From Xylocopa sonorina (taxonomy: Eukaryota > Arthropoda > Insecta > Hymenoptera > Apidae), in contig NC_135197.1 in assembly GCF_050948175.1 (NCBI RefSeq), positions 7,272,501 to 7,336,500 on the forward strand: DNA of 64,000 bases, in the 5' to 3' direction. A model generated the notes under the pieces. That model was not told the origin of the DNA. It was given only the letters and a program-made list of their open reading frames with translations, and did no database searches. Shown here piece after piece: positions 49,191-61,546 of the stretch. Each line of letters starts with the position of its first letter. Position 1 is the stretch's first letter. The position numbers were made by a program, and so were the translations under genes.

Positions 49191-52100
49191 TTACATTTTT
49201 GATCCCATCTTATCGTGGCTCTTTTGAAACCTCTTATGAGCTTTCCTATACTTCTCGATCGTCAAGTCCGCCTTCTCCGTGCTCGACAAGCTTAACGCGA
49301 CAGGATCTAAACTCGCTGCAAGCTTCAAGTAAGTCTCTTCCATTTCTTTAGTGATCTTCACTTCGTAACCGAAATCCGCAGAATCTGCTCTCTTCAAAGA
49401 TTTAGGCAAAACTTTCTCCTCTTCGGATGGAACATCGAAAGATATTAAATCTTTCTCTTTCTCCGAATCAGCGTTATTTACAGACGATGAAAAATTATCT
49501 ACACTATCATTCAAGTTCCCGTTTCCCAACTCTTGGCTATACATCACCGCGTTTTTACATTTGTTACTTTCCGGAGGATATTCGTACAGTTCACGACTAT
49601 TCTCGATCGACTTAGACTTTTGCGATTGCTGTTCGTTCAAGTACATCAATGGAGGGTTTTTGTCCATTATGTTTTCGTTAGGCTTTAATCCTGTGTAATT
49701 CGACCCAGAATTATCCATGTGAGCCGACGATTGAACCCATTCGGCCACTCTTTGCAATTGATTATTGTCGTGCAGCAACATCGGGGAATTTTCTTCGCTA
49801 CTCGTCGAGATCGACCGTTCAGAACCGGATCGAGACAATTTCTTTGAATGCACTAAAGCGGTATTTGGTTTGTTATTTCCACTAGTGTATAATACAGTTT
49901 TATAATGTCCAGCATTATCTAGGAGAATATTTTTCGATCCAGGCGTGACTCTAACGAGACAGTTCCTTGGACCAGATATTCTGCTTTGATTATTGGCTTT
50001 GGCGTTGCCAGTGTTATGCAAACGCATTCCAGTCGATTGAACGACGTCGCTAGAACTACTGGAAGGATCGGAAGTTGAAATTATTATACTATCGCTACTA
50101 AAACTTGGACTAGTCGCCACTTCCATTTGCCTAGAATCATTCTGGTGCGTAACGCTCTCAATGTTCTTGACCTCTATCAGGGTCAACTGCGTCGGATGAT
50201 TGGTCTCTTGGGTTGCTCTATCGTTCTTCCAAGCCCTGTCATTAATTATATCGATCTCGATGTCACTGTTCGCTTTGTCTTTATTTTCTTTCGTATTAGA
50301 CTGCGTTTTTAATTTCGTCCATTCGTTCTTCCATAACCTATCGTTAATAATATCAATACGACTCTGTTCCTTTCCACCGAAGTAATTTTTAGAATTCTCA
50401 GGAACTATGTTACTACAATTGGAGGATTTCTTTTCCGCTTTGTTCCAAGAGTTTGAATTGAATTTACTATCGGCTTGTAACTCGGATTTTTTACTCAATT
50501 TCGTCTGCTTTCCTTTTTCAGAATTCATTTTACTGTTAACACATGTATCGTTAATTTTATGAGGTATTGCCTGTTTAGTCGTGTTTTCGTTCTGATGTTG
50601 AAATATACTCTGAGATTGTGAATCGTTACGACGGATTGAATTTTTTTTATTCGTTTTTATATTAACATTTACACGGCTGTCCTCTTTCAGGTTCTCTACA
50701 GATTTCCCATTTCTACATATAAATTTATCTCTCGCGCATAGCGGTTGCTGGTTACTATACTTTGTACAATTATTCTGGTATTGCATTTTGCTACTAACGT
50801 TTTCATTTACTTCGTGATAAGCCAAGTGCACCAAAGAGTTCTGGCTTTCTTTATTTTGGCCATTTCTATCAGTATTTTTCATGTTATCAGAATGCTTCTC
50901 CATATTCTGTGCATACTTCATCGTACAATCATTGCAAGGGAATACATCTGGCGTGTTGGTTTGAGTTTCCGCGTCGATCATTAAAATACTTCTATGACAA
51001 GTACACGTGTCGCAATGCTTGCCAAATACCCGTTCCTTTTCTCGATCTTCCAAAACTTTCGCCATTATCGCCGCTGATACGATATCGACCGGTGGCTTCG
51101 ATTCATCCGAGTCGTCATCGCTATTCTTTTCACCTGCAGGCTTAGTTACATTGTACACCATTGCTGTCGGAGGAAACGTCGATATTGGTACCGTAATACT
51201 TTTCACGTCGGGTGGTGTAGTATCACTTGAACGCTTCTTTTGTGCAATATATGTTCTAACTTTGGCTTGTACCTCGGTAGGTAACTGAAACGAATAGTTA
51301 TTGCGATTTCGAATATTTGTTCAATGCTGAGAGAATTATTTTAGAATTTTGTATTTAATCAAACGCAAGAAACTTACAGAATCATATTTTTGTCCAACAA
51401 AATTAGAAGGTTTACATTGGAGAAGTTGTATTGCCAAGTTCACGTCATTTCTATATTTTTCCTAAAATGAAAGAAAGTATTTATAAATGTTACATTTAAA
51501 ATGTGATTAAACATAATTATCACAATTGTACATCCAAAACATACATTATCTTGAGTCAAACGATGTATAGTATAATTTGCATCTGCTAATCTATGAGATA
51601 AGGTTGCAATATCTTTAGTGAAAGCACTTTTCTCAGTTTCGCATTTATCTACAATCTTCAATAATTTATCCTCAAGATTTTGATTTACTTTTTGAACACG
51701 TTTATGAGCTTCATGCAGTCTCGAAAACTTTTCTTGCCAGATTAATAACTCCTCTTTCATGAAAGCCAACTCTCCATTTGGAAACTTATCAGCTTCATTT
51801 AGAAACTGTGTCTCCATCGTTACAATATGATTATCTCTTTCCATTAGACATTGGCGTAAATTCTCTATTTCTACATGCAAGTGCATATCTCCATGTTGCT
51901 GATCATTTTGATTGCAACTCACACATTTGCAGCCACATTCCTGAAATATATACATACGTGTCTGGGTAAAGAACATTCGCATATGGTAGCTGATAATATA
52001 GGTACACGAAAGAGATCAAAGGTCAATTAAACGTAATAACGACACGTTTCTCCAAAAACAATTACTCCATTAATTGTTGCTCGATTAATTAAAATATTTA

Positions 52101-52211
52101 TCATTTCTTTAGTACTTAATTGTTTGACAAGTTTTATAGAGAAATATTAATTCCTAATTATGTATAATCTTTGGATTTTATTTAAACACGTACCTTACAT
52201 TTTTCAGCCAT
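49191..52211 (-). CDS. TJAP1 (Pilt)-like coiled-coil protein
   Basis: Homologue of vertebrate tight junction-associated protein 1, a Golgi- and junction-linked coiled-coil protein; the insect role is not known to me. Exons on the - strand are 52211-52194 (ATG GCT GAA AAA TGT AAG, only 18 nt), 51940-51545, 51461-51378 and 51284-49191. All are in phase 0 and total 863 residues. A Cys-rich start (CKECGCKCVSC) leads into a coiled coil at about residues 18-165, with NQNLEDKLLKIVDKCE, ADANYTIHRLTQ and RNDVNLAIQLLQCKPSNF matching the conserved TJAP1 block. The remaining ~700 residues are mostly disordered, rich in Asn, Ser and Lys, with CDTCTCHRS and an internal repeat IDIINDR-WKN. The conserved-looking end EKYRKAHKRFQKSHDKMG precedes TAA at 49193-49191. 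Family membership rests on the coiled-coil block; the long tail is unlike the vertebrate one. Confidence 0.85.
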
Positions 52212-55200
52212 CGTGTAAGACGCAAATTATATTAAAAACACCGAAAAAATATTTACGAACAACGAGACTTCGAAATTGGAGCCTCATAACCCTGTTGTTC
52301 GATTCGAGTGAAAATCTGGATAGCTTATACGCGTTTCAACGCAATCTATTTTTTCAAAACATCATCAACTATGATATTCTATGCAGTAAAGGTTGTTTTT
52401 ATGAGATTACTAACGTTTCAGGGAATATTATTCCGATAAGCTTTAAAATGACAGATTGTAAAGTTTCCTGTCGTCTGCCATGCAATAAGCTTCTCCGAGT
52501 AACTCAATCGTTAACTTAAGATTTCGTCCCGACATTTTTAACACTCTTTTTTCCCAAGCCCCATTAGATTGCTTCCGCAACTTTTTGCGATGCGACATGG
52601 GTTTGTACAAAGAGGAAAACAATTGTTAAATGAAAACTTGAAAATAAATTTTCAATAATGGAAATTGTACTTAATACAGCACTCGAAAGGAACCAATGAA
52701 ACGGCTTAAAAATACGGTCGTAGTTCCTATTGGGCATCGACGGATAGCCATGTTGTCGGTCGAGTTAACGCGTAAAAACAGTGGGAATCAATGCTGCGTT
52801 TGAAATGCTGCGGATGCTGACGTTGCTGGAGAATTTGCGGGAATATCCATTAAGTATCTATTATATCTTGCATACATAATATTTATAATTAGAAAGTTAT
52901 TAATGACGTTTAGAAAGCAATAATTATTTCGAGTACAATGCTTGCCGAAGCGACAAACTTTGCACAAATTCCATTTCACCTGAAAGAATGTAGATAGGAT
53001 CGTGAATTAACGGCAACGAATTGCAGTAAAATTTCAATTTATTTTCATACATTCGGGGACAATATAATATGAAATGAAAGAACAACAATTAATTTGCAAT
53101 CAATAATATGGTTTTATTATGATTTCACCATTTTTTAGTACAGATATGAATCTTCCTATTTAGTTGGTTTAAAATTTGACTGGTGATTAGAATTATTAGT
53201 AGTTCCACAAATTTTGATTATAACACTATAAATAAAGAGGTTGTACAATTAATGATTTATAATTATTTTGCTTGAATGTGTAATATAGTTTTTATTGGAT
53301 AACACGAAACAAAGTATTGAACAGAGATATATATTTGAAGTTATGAAAAAATGCGAAGATCAGTATGGTTGTAGAACAAGATTATAGTTATTGCATAATT
53401 ATGCAAGAAGTATTCTTATAACATATGACACAGCAGTGGTAGAATATATGTATATGTTTATATAGTGCCTTACCCTACAATCGAAATGATCCAAACGTTA
53501 ATGCTTAATATCAAATACGTTTTCTCGGATATATTGTTTTTACACGATTATAAAGTACAGTCTTACACGATATATAAGAAAATGTACAATAATGAAGTAT
53601 TAAAACTTTTTTCCCTACGTATCGATTACAGGAAAAAATGTGACATTTTGTACGGGAAACTAAAATCTTGGAGATTTATCTTTTAATACTGTAAAGCTTT
53701 TCCTTTTGAAAATGATCTAAAAGCCCTCAATTTTTTTGTACGCCAAAGCACTTTATTTCGTTTGTAAATGTATTAACGTCTAGCTATCGTGTATTTAATA
53801 AGAGTTATAGATATAAAAGAATTTCTTATATAAAAGGGAATATATTTGTTTCGCCCAAAATGTATGTAATTTTCTTTCTTGTAGAGAATGCAAATGTACA
53901 TTAATACTACGTGTCTTATCACATGAATTATTTGAATATAGACTTCTTATAAAAAAATTGTTTCTGAACATTTCCGTATTATTTGAAAATGTTACTGTAT
54001 GGAGCATAAAGTATTTCTTTCTCATTTTTCTTTTTCTTTTCTTTGTTTTTCTTTACAGATGAACACAATTAAAAAGTTTGGAACATTTCAAATGTTGAGC
54101 ATTGTATATATTAATAAAAGAATATGTCCGAATGCAACATTGCTTAAATCTACATATACATTATAATATCTATATTCATATAGAATTTTCATATCTTTCA
54201 TAACAACAAAATGACTTTTTCTGAATAAGTTTCAACAAATTGAACACAAAAATCACCTACAATAGAGCAAATTTCATGCGTATATTAAACAATACTAAAT
54301 ATGAAACATGAAAATTGCAAAACTTTATACTACATATTTGATTAAATTTTTCTCCAATACAATCTGTTTCATAGTATTTACGTTGTATCTGGTTATATTT
54401 TTAGAAACTTATCTAACCACACTAAATATATTTAGCGACAATACTCCAATTTCTGTCATCAATTAGATAGATTCATATTATGTAACAGATAGTAACACCT
54501 ATACTATTTAATTTTTTATTTCTCACATCGCCATTAATTTTGGCGCTTCGGGGTGTTAACGAATATTTCTTAAAATGGTTGAACCACATAAATTAATAAT
54601 ATACCAATAAAATACACTTGCATACGGCATTTTACGTATTCCATGAAGATGTACACGTTACGCGCCAGTGAATTAACAATAAACCCGCACAAACGTAATT
54701 CTTAAAAGTAACTCTCGCAATAAAATCTCACACACAAAGCGTGAAAGTTACCTTTACGAATAATTTTGTGTAACAACATAGATTGTCAAAAAATTGCACA
54801 TTTTAAGCACTAACGATTAATAAAACGTGCATGTGTGAAAGGTTCAAAAACCAAACAGTGTAAAACATTTAAATATAAAGAAGAGAGAATGCGACATTTT
54901 TGTTTGAATACTTAAATATGATATGTACAGTTACGCAAACATATTTGAACGGTAATTATAAGGGTAAATAATATGTGACAATGCTAGGGAAATTAACTAT
55001 TGTAACGCTCGAAATACTGTACGAAGTGGCAATTAAAAGACTAAATTATTTCACTTGGTTTTTGAGTCCTTCATACATCGATAGATTCCAAATAAAAAAA
55101 TTCTGCATATATTTTATGCTGTGTTAACAAAGCAAGAGAAAATATAGTTTAAGTAGGTATAAATTACTATGGTGTTTGTTACGAATTCTCTACAATATAC

Positions 55201-56595
55201 AAGATTGAATGTACACAACATTAGCATTAGTACGATAGAATTAAAGTTTCAACTGCAATAAGCTATAGATCTACCAACATCGATGATGTATATTTCTTAA
55301 GTGCTAAATTTTTATTAGTTTCACTTAAAAACCATAAGCTCAATTTATACCCGCGTTGAGCGTAATTAAAATAAAAATTCGTTTTTTCGTAAACAGTACG
55401 TTAATCTTGAAGATCATGCGCGTGTTAATAATCTTCTAACGTAAGTGATTATTAATAGAATCTCTACTGGAGGCAGTATGTTTACATAACAGGTATGGTA
55501 TGCTTTCTGAAGCAAAAATATTCGAAATTTCTTTGCCACCACAAACCTGTAAAATCAAAGGACATATCGTTTTGTCTGTTCGTTAGCACGATATAATAAC
55601 ACGTATATACGGTAAAAGATAAGGTTGTTGATTTGAACTTATTAAACATCATTGTCAAATCAGTGTTACTAGAATCTCAAAGTTTGCGCGGTTCGTCAAT
55701 ATCGTTATAGGGCATCGCTATCTAAACAAGATGGTACATTATATGTCTCTAAGTTCTCCGTTTTTGCGCCATAACAATACTGACAAATGAAGCGTGCTTT
55801 AAAACTCCAGTGGTTGGGAATACACTACATATATATATATACATTAAAGAAACAGTTCTTTGAAACTCTTTCTTCCTATTACGTGACGGAATTTGATACA
55901 AGAAATATTTATTTAACAAACTGAGATCGCCTATACAAGGCCCCCCGTTCAAAATTTATTACATACAATTTAATATGAGAAATTGTATCCAATTTTGAAA
56001 ACCCGCTTAAAATCAATACTGCTCCCTTTTGAAATACCTACGATCTATATATTCTGTTGAATCATTCCTTCGAGGATGAATCAGACAAATGAGCGTCATA
56101 AATGATATGACATTTATCATCTTTTTTTTTGTCTTACACATCAATGACTTAATTCATTCTAATTAAATTCTCTCTAATCTAATATTTTACAAGCAACCTT
56201 GCATCCGGAATTAAACATCTATCATCCAATTAATTATTTATATATAACATGTAATAATGCAACATTTCTCGTCATAAAAAATCGTAAGCCTTAGTCGTAG
56301 TTCGAAGAAGGTCATTTGTAATTACAGAATAGGTAATTTTCGTCACTGAAATGTTAATAAACCTGTTCCTAAATCTAAAGGCGTTCGCGTCCAATCTTTT
56401 AAGAATACAATGTAAGTAATAGTATTAATAATAATTATAATAATTTTTGCGCAGTACTATTATATAAATGTCACAATATATATATGTGTGTTATGCATTA
56501 AAATATAAAATTTTTTAAATTGACGAAACAATTTTGTAATCTCATTTATAAAAAGGAACAGATTTCTTAACTACTTTCACAAAAGGAGGGACTGT
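52212..56595. other. AT-rich intergenic region: TJAP1-like promoter and probable BTG 3' UTR
   Basis: No ORF here has a recognisable domain. The left few hundred bases hold the promoter of the TJAP1-like gene. The rest is very AT-rich and lies downstream of the BTG gene on the same strand. The - strand has several AATAAA hexamers (for example 55955-55960 and 55908-55913), so a 3' UTR of 0.6 kb or longer is likely. The far end is not defined. Confidence 0.5.
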
Positions 56596-57516
56596 TTACA
56601 CTTTAAGAGTAGCTTTAGGAGACCAATGGTGGAAACGAGCAGGTCCTGTAGGGTAGGAGGGTGGGTGAATCCACTTATTTCCTCTATGCCCCACGAAAGG
56701 AGGTGGAGATGGACCACCCAAAAAGTGAGGAGGCATAATGTTATACCACGGTTGACTTATTGGATGAGGACCATAGCCCATACTGAAGGAGTGACCGAAC
56801 CAGGAACGATTTCTGTTTACGTGTAGCCTTGGGCTGTTCAAATTACGTTTCCTACCTGTACCGTTATTGCTATGCTGTTGATTTTGATTAGCAGAGCTTA
56901 ATGGTTTTGATTTTTGTTGCTGATCTGTGTTAGCGGTCAAAGGGGATTTCTGCGGAAGACGAAAAATTTGTTATCGTTAGATCTAATACTTCCATAATAG
57001 CAATAGTTTTTTTTAACAAAAACCAAGAAGACCGAATATGAATATGTGCAGAATAAAATATATACCAACCTGTATCTTAGGCGGCCCCTCAGATTGTTTG
57101 TTCTCTTTCTCCAAACCGTCATTGTGTCCTTGAAAGATTGGTACAGTATTTTCCTTATCATCAAACGATGCCAATGTACAGTATGATCCTTTGCTCTCTC
57201 CAAATCGGCAGCAAACTTCATTAGGATCAACCCAAAGTGTTAACTCTACTGGTAAAGATAGATCTTCGTATTTAACTCCAGCAGCAATGGCAGCACTCTC
57301 CAAAGTTGCATCCCTCCGATTGTGACCATTTACACGAATACAACGATAACCTTGGCCTTTAAACGGTTTGTCGGGAAACCAATGATTTTTAAAACGTTCC
57401 GTCAACAATTCCACCAAACGTCGTTTAAAACACTCCAATTGATCGGGACTAAATTTTTCGTTTTTTTCGATCAGCTGTACTAAGAATAGTACTGCTGCAG
57501 TAATCTCGTTTCGCAT
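56596..57516 (-). CDS. BTG/Tob-family anti-proliferative protein (BTG3-like)
   Basis: BTG proteins bind the CAF1 deadenylase and slow cell-cycle progression. There are two coding exons on the - strand, 57516-57070 (donor GTTGGT) and 56949-56596, joined in phase 0, giving 266 residues. The BTG domain fills residues 1-120: it starts MRNEITAAVLF, has box A around 43-63 (FKNHWFPDKP, YRCIRVN) and box B around 88-107 (LPVELTLWVDPNEVCCRFGE). The CCRFGE form is closer to BTG3/BTG4 than to BTG1/BTG2. The tail after residue 150 is low complexity (Gln, Asn, Ser) and then rich in Pro, Gly, His and Trp, ending HHWSPKATLKV. The ATG at 57516 is chosen because the family starts at this point; only alternative start codons occur upstream in frame. 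A 5' UTR intron upstream is possible. Confidence 0.92.
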
Positions 57517-59186
57517 GTTGCCTCTGTCGTACACCAAGTTTACAATTTGCTGATGAAATCCTCCTTTGATGCTTTGATACAATATTCTTGAAAACTAAAG
57601 TACCATTCGTCAAAGCCGATGTGGAGCACATAGAGCCCTTCTGCGTAGTAGCAATGCTCAAATCTTTTATGATCTATGATGTTTCTCGTTTTCAGTTTTT
57701 TGTTTTCGTTTAGAAAATAGCTTCTGCTATGCTACTTTACTCCTTTTTTGGCATTCACAATTTATTCCAATTGTCCCTACTGTTTTTAACCTGCAATTAG
57801 ACGAAAAGTATGATCACTATTACAAACCAGAAATTTAATGTCTTATTACTTTACAATCGTCCAAACAACTTGCACAAAATAATATTAATGCTCGAATCAA
57901 GAGTACCAAATAAAAAGTTTTAATTATCACTTCACATATGTATCAGTAAAGACCTTGTTTATTTTCAATGTTGCCTGTTTATTTAATGACGAAATTGGAT
58001 GAAATATTCAGAAGAATGAGAAATCAATTTATGATTGTATCATGTACACACGACTTGTTGCATTACGTTATTGATATATACGTAGACACGTTGAACGATT
58101 GATTTCATTTCACAGTGGAAGTACACAACAATATGTTATGGGTATTAATTAGGTTATAAACCATAATAACTCAGGTTAGGAAAAACGTTTAAAGAAGGAG
58201 GATCGACGATTTGCATCGTGTTCACGGTGATTAGTAATCAGGAACAAGGCAAACGGCACCATCGTAATGCAGATTAAATATCAAGGAACGATCGCTTTGA
58301 AATAATGAGCACAACGAATTATGCCAGCTCATTCTTGTCGTACCAGGTCGTGCCGTGAGCGATTGTTCCTGAAATATCACAACTCACAGTCTTGATGATT
58401 ATTCATTTATCGTAACGTTTTATCGTCCTCGCGATTGTATTTCCTGCCCGTATGTTTAAAAACTTAATACTAATATTAAATTGACCTTACGAATCAGTGA
58501 CGAAAATTCCGTGTTTCTGGTGAAACTACTACGTCTTCTCTCTCTTTAAATAAACGTACTCGACCCAACACGTGTTACGTTGCATGAATGTCCATGAAGT
58601 ATGTAGGAAAATATAGACCCCCGACAGTTACTTTTTTTATCACTTTTTACGTGCAGTTTTATCAGCGGAGGGAAAGTGACTTGTTGCAAAATAACTTTTA
58701 GAATCATCAACGCGACAACTTTTCGTTACTTTAACTAATGTAGAACGACGGATCTGTATTTTAGAAAATATCTAAATTATATAAGAAATACAGTACTAAA
58801 CGGTGTACAGATTTGAAATAACCAATTTCGGTTTCGTAGCATTTTACGTAAAAATTACATAATTAAAGAAGTTCGTTTTAAAATGAATATAAAATTTCTG
58901 CGATTAATACGTAAACGTGTACGGCACAACACAAACACACATTAAAGACTGTTAATTAAAATCGGGGAATTTTTTTCAACATTCTTAAATCCATTAAAAT
59001 GTAACTTATTGCTTACTTCTCATTCCACTGGTATCGCGTTGAAAATAAGTTATAGCGCCCTCGCGCACAAGTCGCTTAAACGTGTGTAGTAAACCTCTTA
59101 AAAAACCTGTTATTTTTTTTTAGCAATGTTTACGACACGTGATTAATTTTTATATTAAAGTAAGCAAACAATTGAATTGTTTGAAG
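57517..59186. other. Divergent promoter region of BTG and AK6
   Basis: 1.67 kb between the two start codons, with the genes pointing away from each other. It should hold both 5' UTRs and promoters; an acceptor-like TCTAATTGCAG on the - strand near 57792 may end a BTG 5' UTR intron. No coding exon is recognised. Confidence 0.6.
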
Positions 59187-59900
59187 ATGATCAACATGAA
59201 CAGAAACTCTCCAAACATTTTAGTCACAGGTAAACTTAATGAGTTATCTTTTTATAATAATGTTCAGAATTAATCGCTTTCCAATTTTCACCTTTACAAA
59301 TAAAATTATTTATCTACACTTCACTTATAAATCCTACGATTTTAGGCACACCTGGAGTAGGAAAGAGTTTAATGTCTCGCATTTTATCTGAAAAAACTGG
59401 GTTAACCTGGATCGATGTTAGTAAATTTGCCATCGAAAAAGAATGTTTAGAGGAGTACGATGAAGTGTATCAATGCCCTATTTTAGACGAGGATAAGGTA
59501 GGAGAAGTACTTAATTGAATATTTATTTTATCTGTAAATAATATACATTTTCCAATCACAGTTATTGGATGAAATGGAAGGTCTTATGTGTGAGGGTGGA
59601 AAGATTGTTGACTATCACGGAGCCGATTTCTTTCCAGAGAGATGGTTCGACATTGTTTTCGTTTTAAGAACAGACAATACTATTTTGTACGATCGTTTAA
59701 GGGACAGGGGTTATACGGGGAAAAAGTTAGAAGATAACATAGATTGTGAGATATTTCAAACAATTCTTGAAGAAGCGAAGTTAGCTTACAGAGAAGAAAT
59801 AGTTCACGAATTGACAAGTAATAACGTAAATCAAGTTACGGATAATGTAAATAGAATATGCCAATGGATCGAACAATGGAAAATAGATAATCAACAATAA
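59187..59900 (+). CDS. Ak6: Adenylate kinase isoenzyme 6 (AK6/Fap7/CINAP)
   Basis: Nuclear P-loop NMP kinase-like ATPase that acts in 40S ribosome maturation. Exons are 59187-59229, 59346-59497 and 59562-59900, with GT-AG borders and agreeing phases, giving 177 residues (the family is about 170-175). The Walker A loop GTPGVGKS is at 15-22; the family often has T at the last position. DYHGADFFPERWF at 82-94 is the signature motif of AK6, and RDRGYTGKKLEDNIDCEIFQ matches the lid region. Translation may start at the ATG at 59187 or the in-frame ATG three codons later. Introns are short (64-116 nt). The gene diverges from BTG and converges on HSC20. The AATAAA at 60089-60094 is the likely poly(A) signal. 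Confidence 0.96.
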
Positions 59901-60075
59901 TTTAATTCTTTGGAGTCTTGTCATTTTTTTTTCTATTTCATATGATCACGTCTTTGCTTCATATGTATAATATTGCTTTAAAAAGCGTATAACACCTGAG
60001 ATAAAAAAATGAAAAGGAACTAACAAAGGTAAGATGTTAAGAGATTGTACAAAGTGTAAGATAGAAATCATAGGT

Positions 60076-60081
60076 TTTATT
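60076..60081 (-). terminator. Probable poly(A) signal of HSC20
   Basis: AATAAA on the - strand, 119 bases past the HSC20 stop codon and the first such hexamer there. It lies upstream (in + coordinates) of the AK6 signal, so the two transcripts should overlap at their ends. Confidence 0.6.
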
Positions 60082-60088
60082 TGTAAGT

Positions 60089-60094
60089 AATAAA
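60089..60094 (+). terminator. Probable poly(A) signal of AK6
   Basis: AATAAA, 189 bases past the AK6 stop codon and the first such hexamer on that strand. Cleavage is expected some 10-30 bases further on, inside the HSC20 3' UTR. Confidence 0.6.
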
Positions 60095-60199
60095 TATATT
60101 ACAACATATAGTTTTCATATGTACAGTAACAATTTACATTTATACATAAAAATTGATGTATATATTACAGATATTTTGTACACTACTAAAAAACTATGT

Positions 60200-61095
60200 T
60201 TACTCTACTATACCTAGGTCGTGTTTTAATTTCTTCAATCTATTATTTATTGTATCATAATATTTCATTCGTATAAGAAGGAACTCTGCTTCCTTAATAT
60301 CGTTTTGCCTAAATGCATCTGCTACCTTCCTATATAAAAGAACACACTTATTAGAATAAAGTGTACTAATCAATTTAGTAAAAGTAACATTACCTTATTA
60401 GGTCATTTAACACAGCTCTATTCTCTTCTGCTAACTTCTTTATTTTTTCTTCATCATCCGCAGCGTCGTCTACTTCTTCATTCTTTTCCATAATTTCCAT
60501 TAAAAATTCTGCGTTCACATTGTCTGTTTCTTCTGATATTGTTATGTTATTCAATTCTAACATGTATAATCCTCGTTTCAATGGATTCGATAACGTGCTA
60601 TAGGCTTTATTAACCAGTGATGATAAGATCTCTGAGAGTTCCTTTTCTTTCTGTAAAAATGAAAAGAGGTAGTCATATCAATTTACCACTAATTCTATTT
60701 CATTCCACCCTATTTCATTCTATTACATTAGATTTGGCACCAAATTTATCCGGATGTAATTGCTTTTGAAGTTCCTTGTATTTATTTTGAATCTCAGCAA
60801 CTTTCACATCGTAACTTGCTGGTATGCCCATTAAATCGAAATAAGTTACATTTTCCGGTGGTTCTTGAAGTACTTTGCACTTTGAGCAAAATAAATCGGA
60901 CTTATACATAAAATTGCAGTTCCAACACTTCAATGCACTGTCGTTAGAGTATTGCAATGCATTCGTTAAAATCTGCGAAGGATTGTAATTTCTCTCTACA
61001 TTATGGAAATACACGTACTGTTGCTGTTGCACGAGAACCAAACATGAAATATTATACTTCTTTCTGAGATTGAAAAGTACTCTCCTGAGGTACAT
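60200..61095 (-). CDS. Hsc20: HSC20/HscB, mitochondrial Fe-S cluster co-chaperone
   Basis: J-protein that hands ISCU-bound Fe-S clusters to mitochondrial HSPA9/mortalin. Exons on the - strand are 61095-60727, 60650-60394 and 60329-60200 (TAA 60202-60200), phases agreeing, 251 residues. The N-terminus (MYLRRVLFNLRKKYN) is basic and fits a mitochondrial targeting signal. A zinc-binding Cys4 motif follows: CWNC at 57-60 and CSKC at 70-73, as in animal HSCB. The J domain starts near TYFDLMG, with the HPDK motif at 114-117. The C-terminal part is the helical ISCU-binding domain (RAVLNDLIRKVADAFRQ...). It starts 451 bases from the mRpS6 ATG on the opposite strand and ends close to AK6. Confidence 0.95.
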
Positions 61096-61546
61096 GCTTT
61101 CAGTACGAGGTTTGTCATAACCTCATTTCACGTACATTTCAAGTCAGCTTCTATAGCTGTGCAGTTTTTAATTAGACGCGAAAATTACATGCGCCAATTG
61201 TCAATGACTCTGTTGTTAAAATAAGCGCGATATATTTAACTAATTAAGAGATATCGTGATCAATAGGAATATGAGACAGCTCGTAAGATAAGCGGTATAC
61301 CCGTGTACATACACGTGTACCCACTACTACAAGTAAACGTCACACTTATTACACAATTACCCGTGGTGCCTATGTAAAGTAGTTTACTTCGCTGTCGATA
61401 ATTGTGTGCGACCAGTTTGAGCACTTTTCACAGAGATGGCGCCACTAGAGCGTCACATACAAAGTTCTACAGAACGGGAGGTCCGTTTGTGTACATCGTC
61501 GCTTGTGATATAATTAATTTATTTTAAAGAAAAATATCGCATAAAC
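61096..61546. promoter_or_regulatory. Shared divergent promoter region of HSC20 and mRpS6
   Basis: 451 bases separate the two start codons, so both promoters and 5' UTRs must fit here. Around 61435-61450 the sequence ATGGCGCCACTAGAG contains the palindrome GGCGCC. Read on the other strand it partly resembles a CTCF-type core, but does not match it fully. No TATA box is placed where it would clearly serve either gene. Both genes make mitochondrial proteins, so co-regulation is plausible. Confidence 0.55.

Noticed and set aside
61434..61452. CTCF site
   Set aside because: The core AGTGGCGCC matches only part of the known motif; two key positions differ, so not called as a site.
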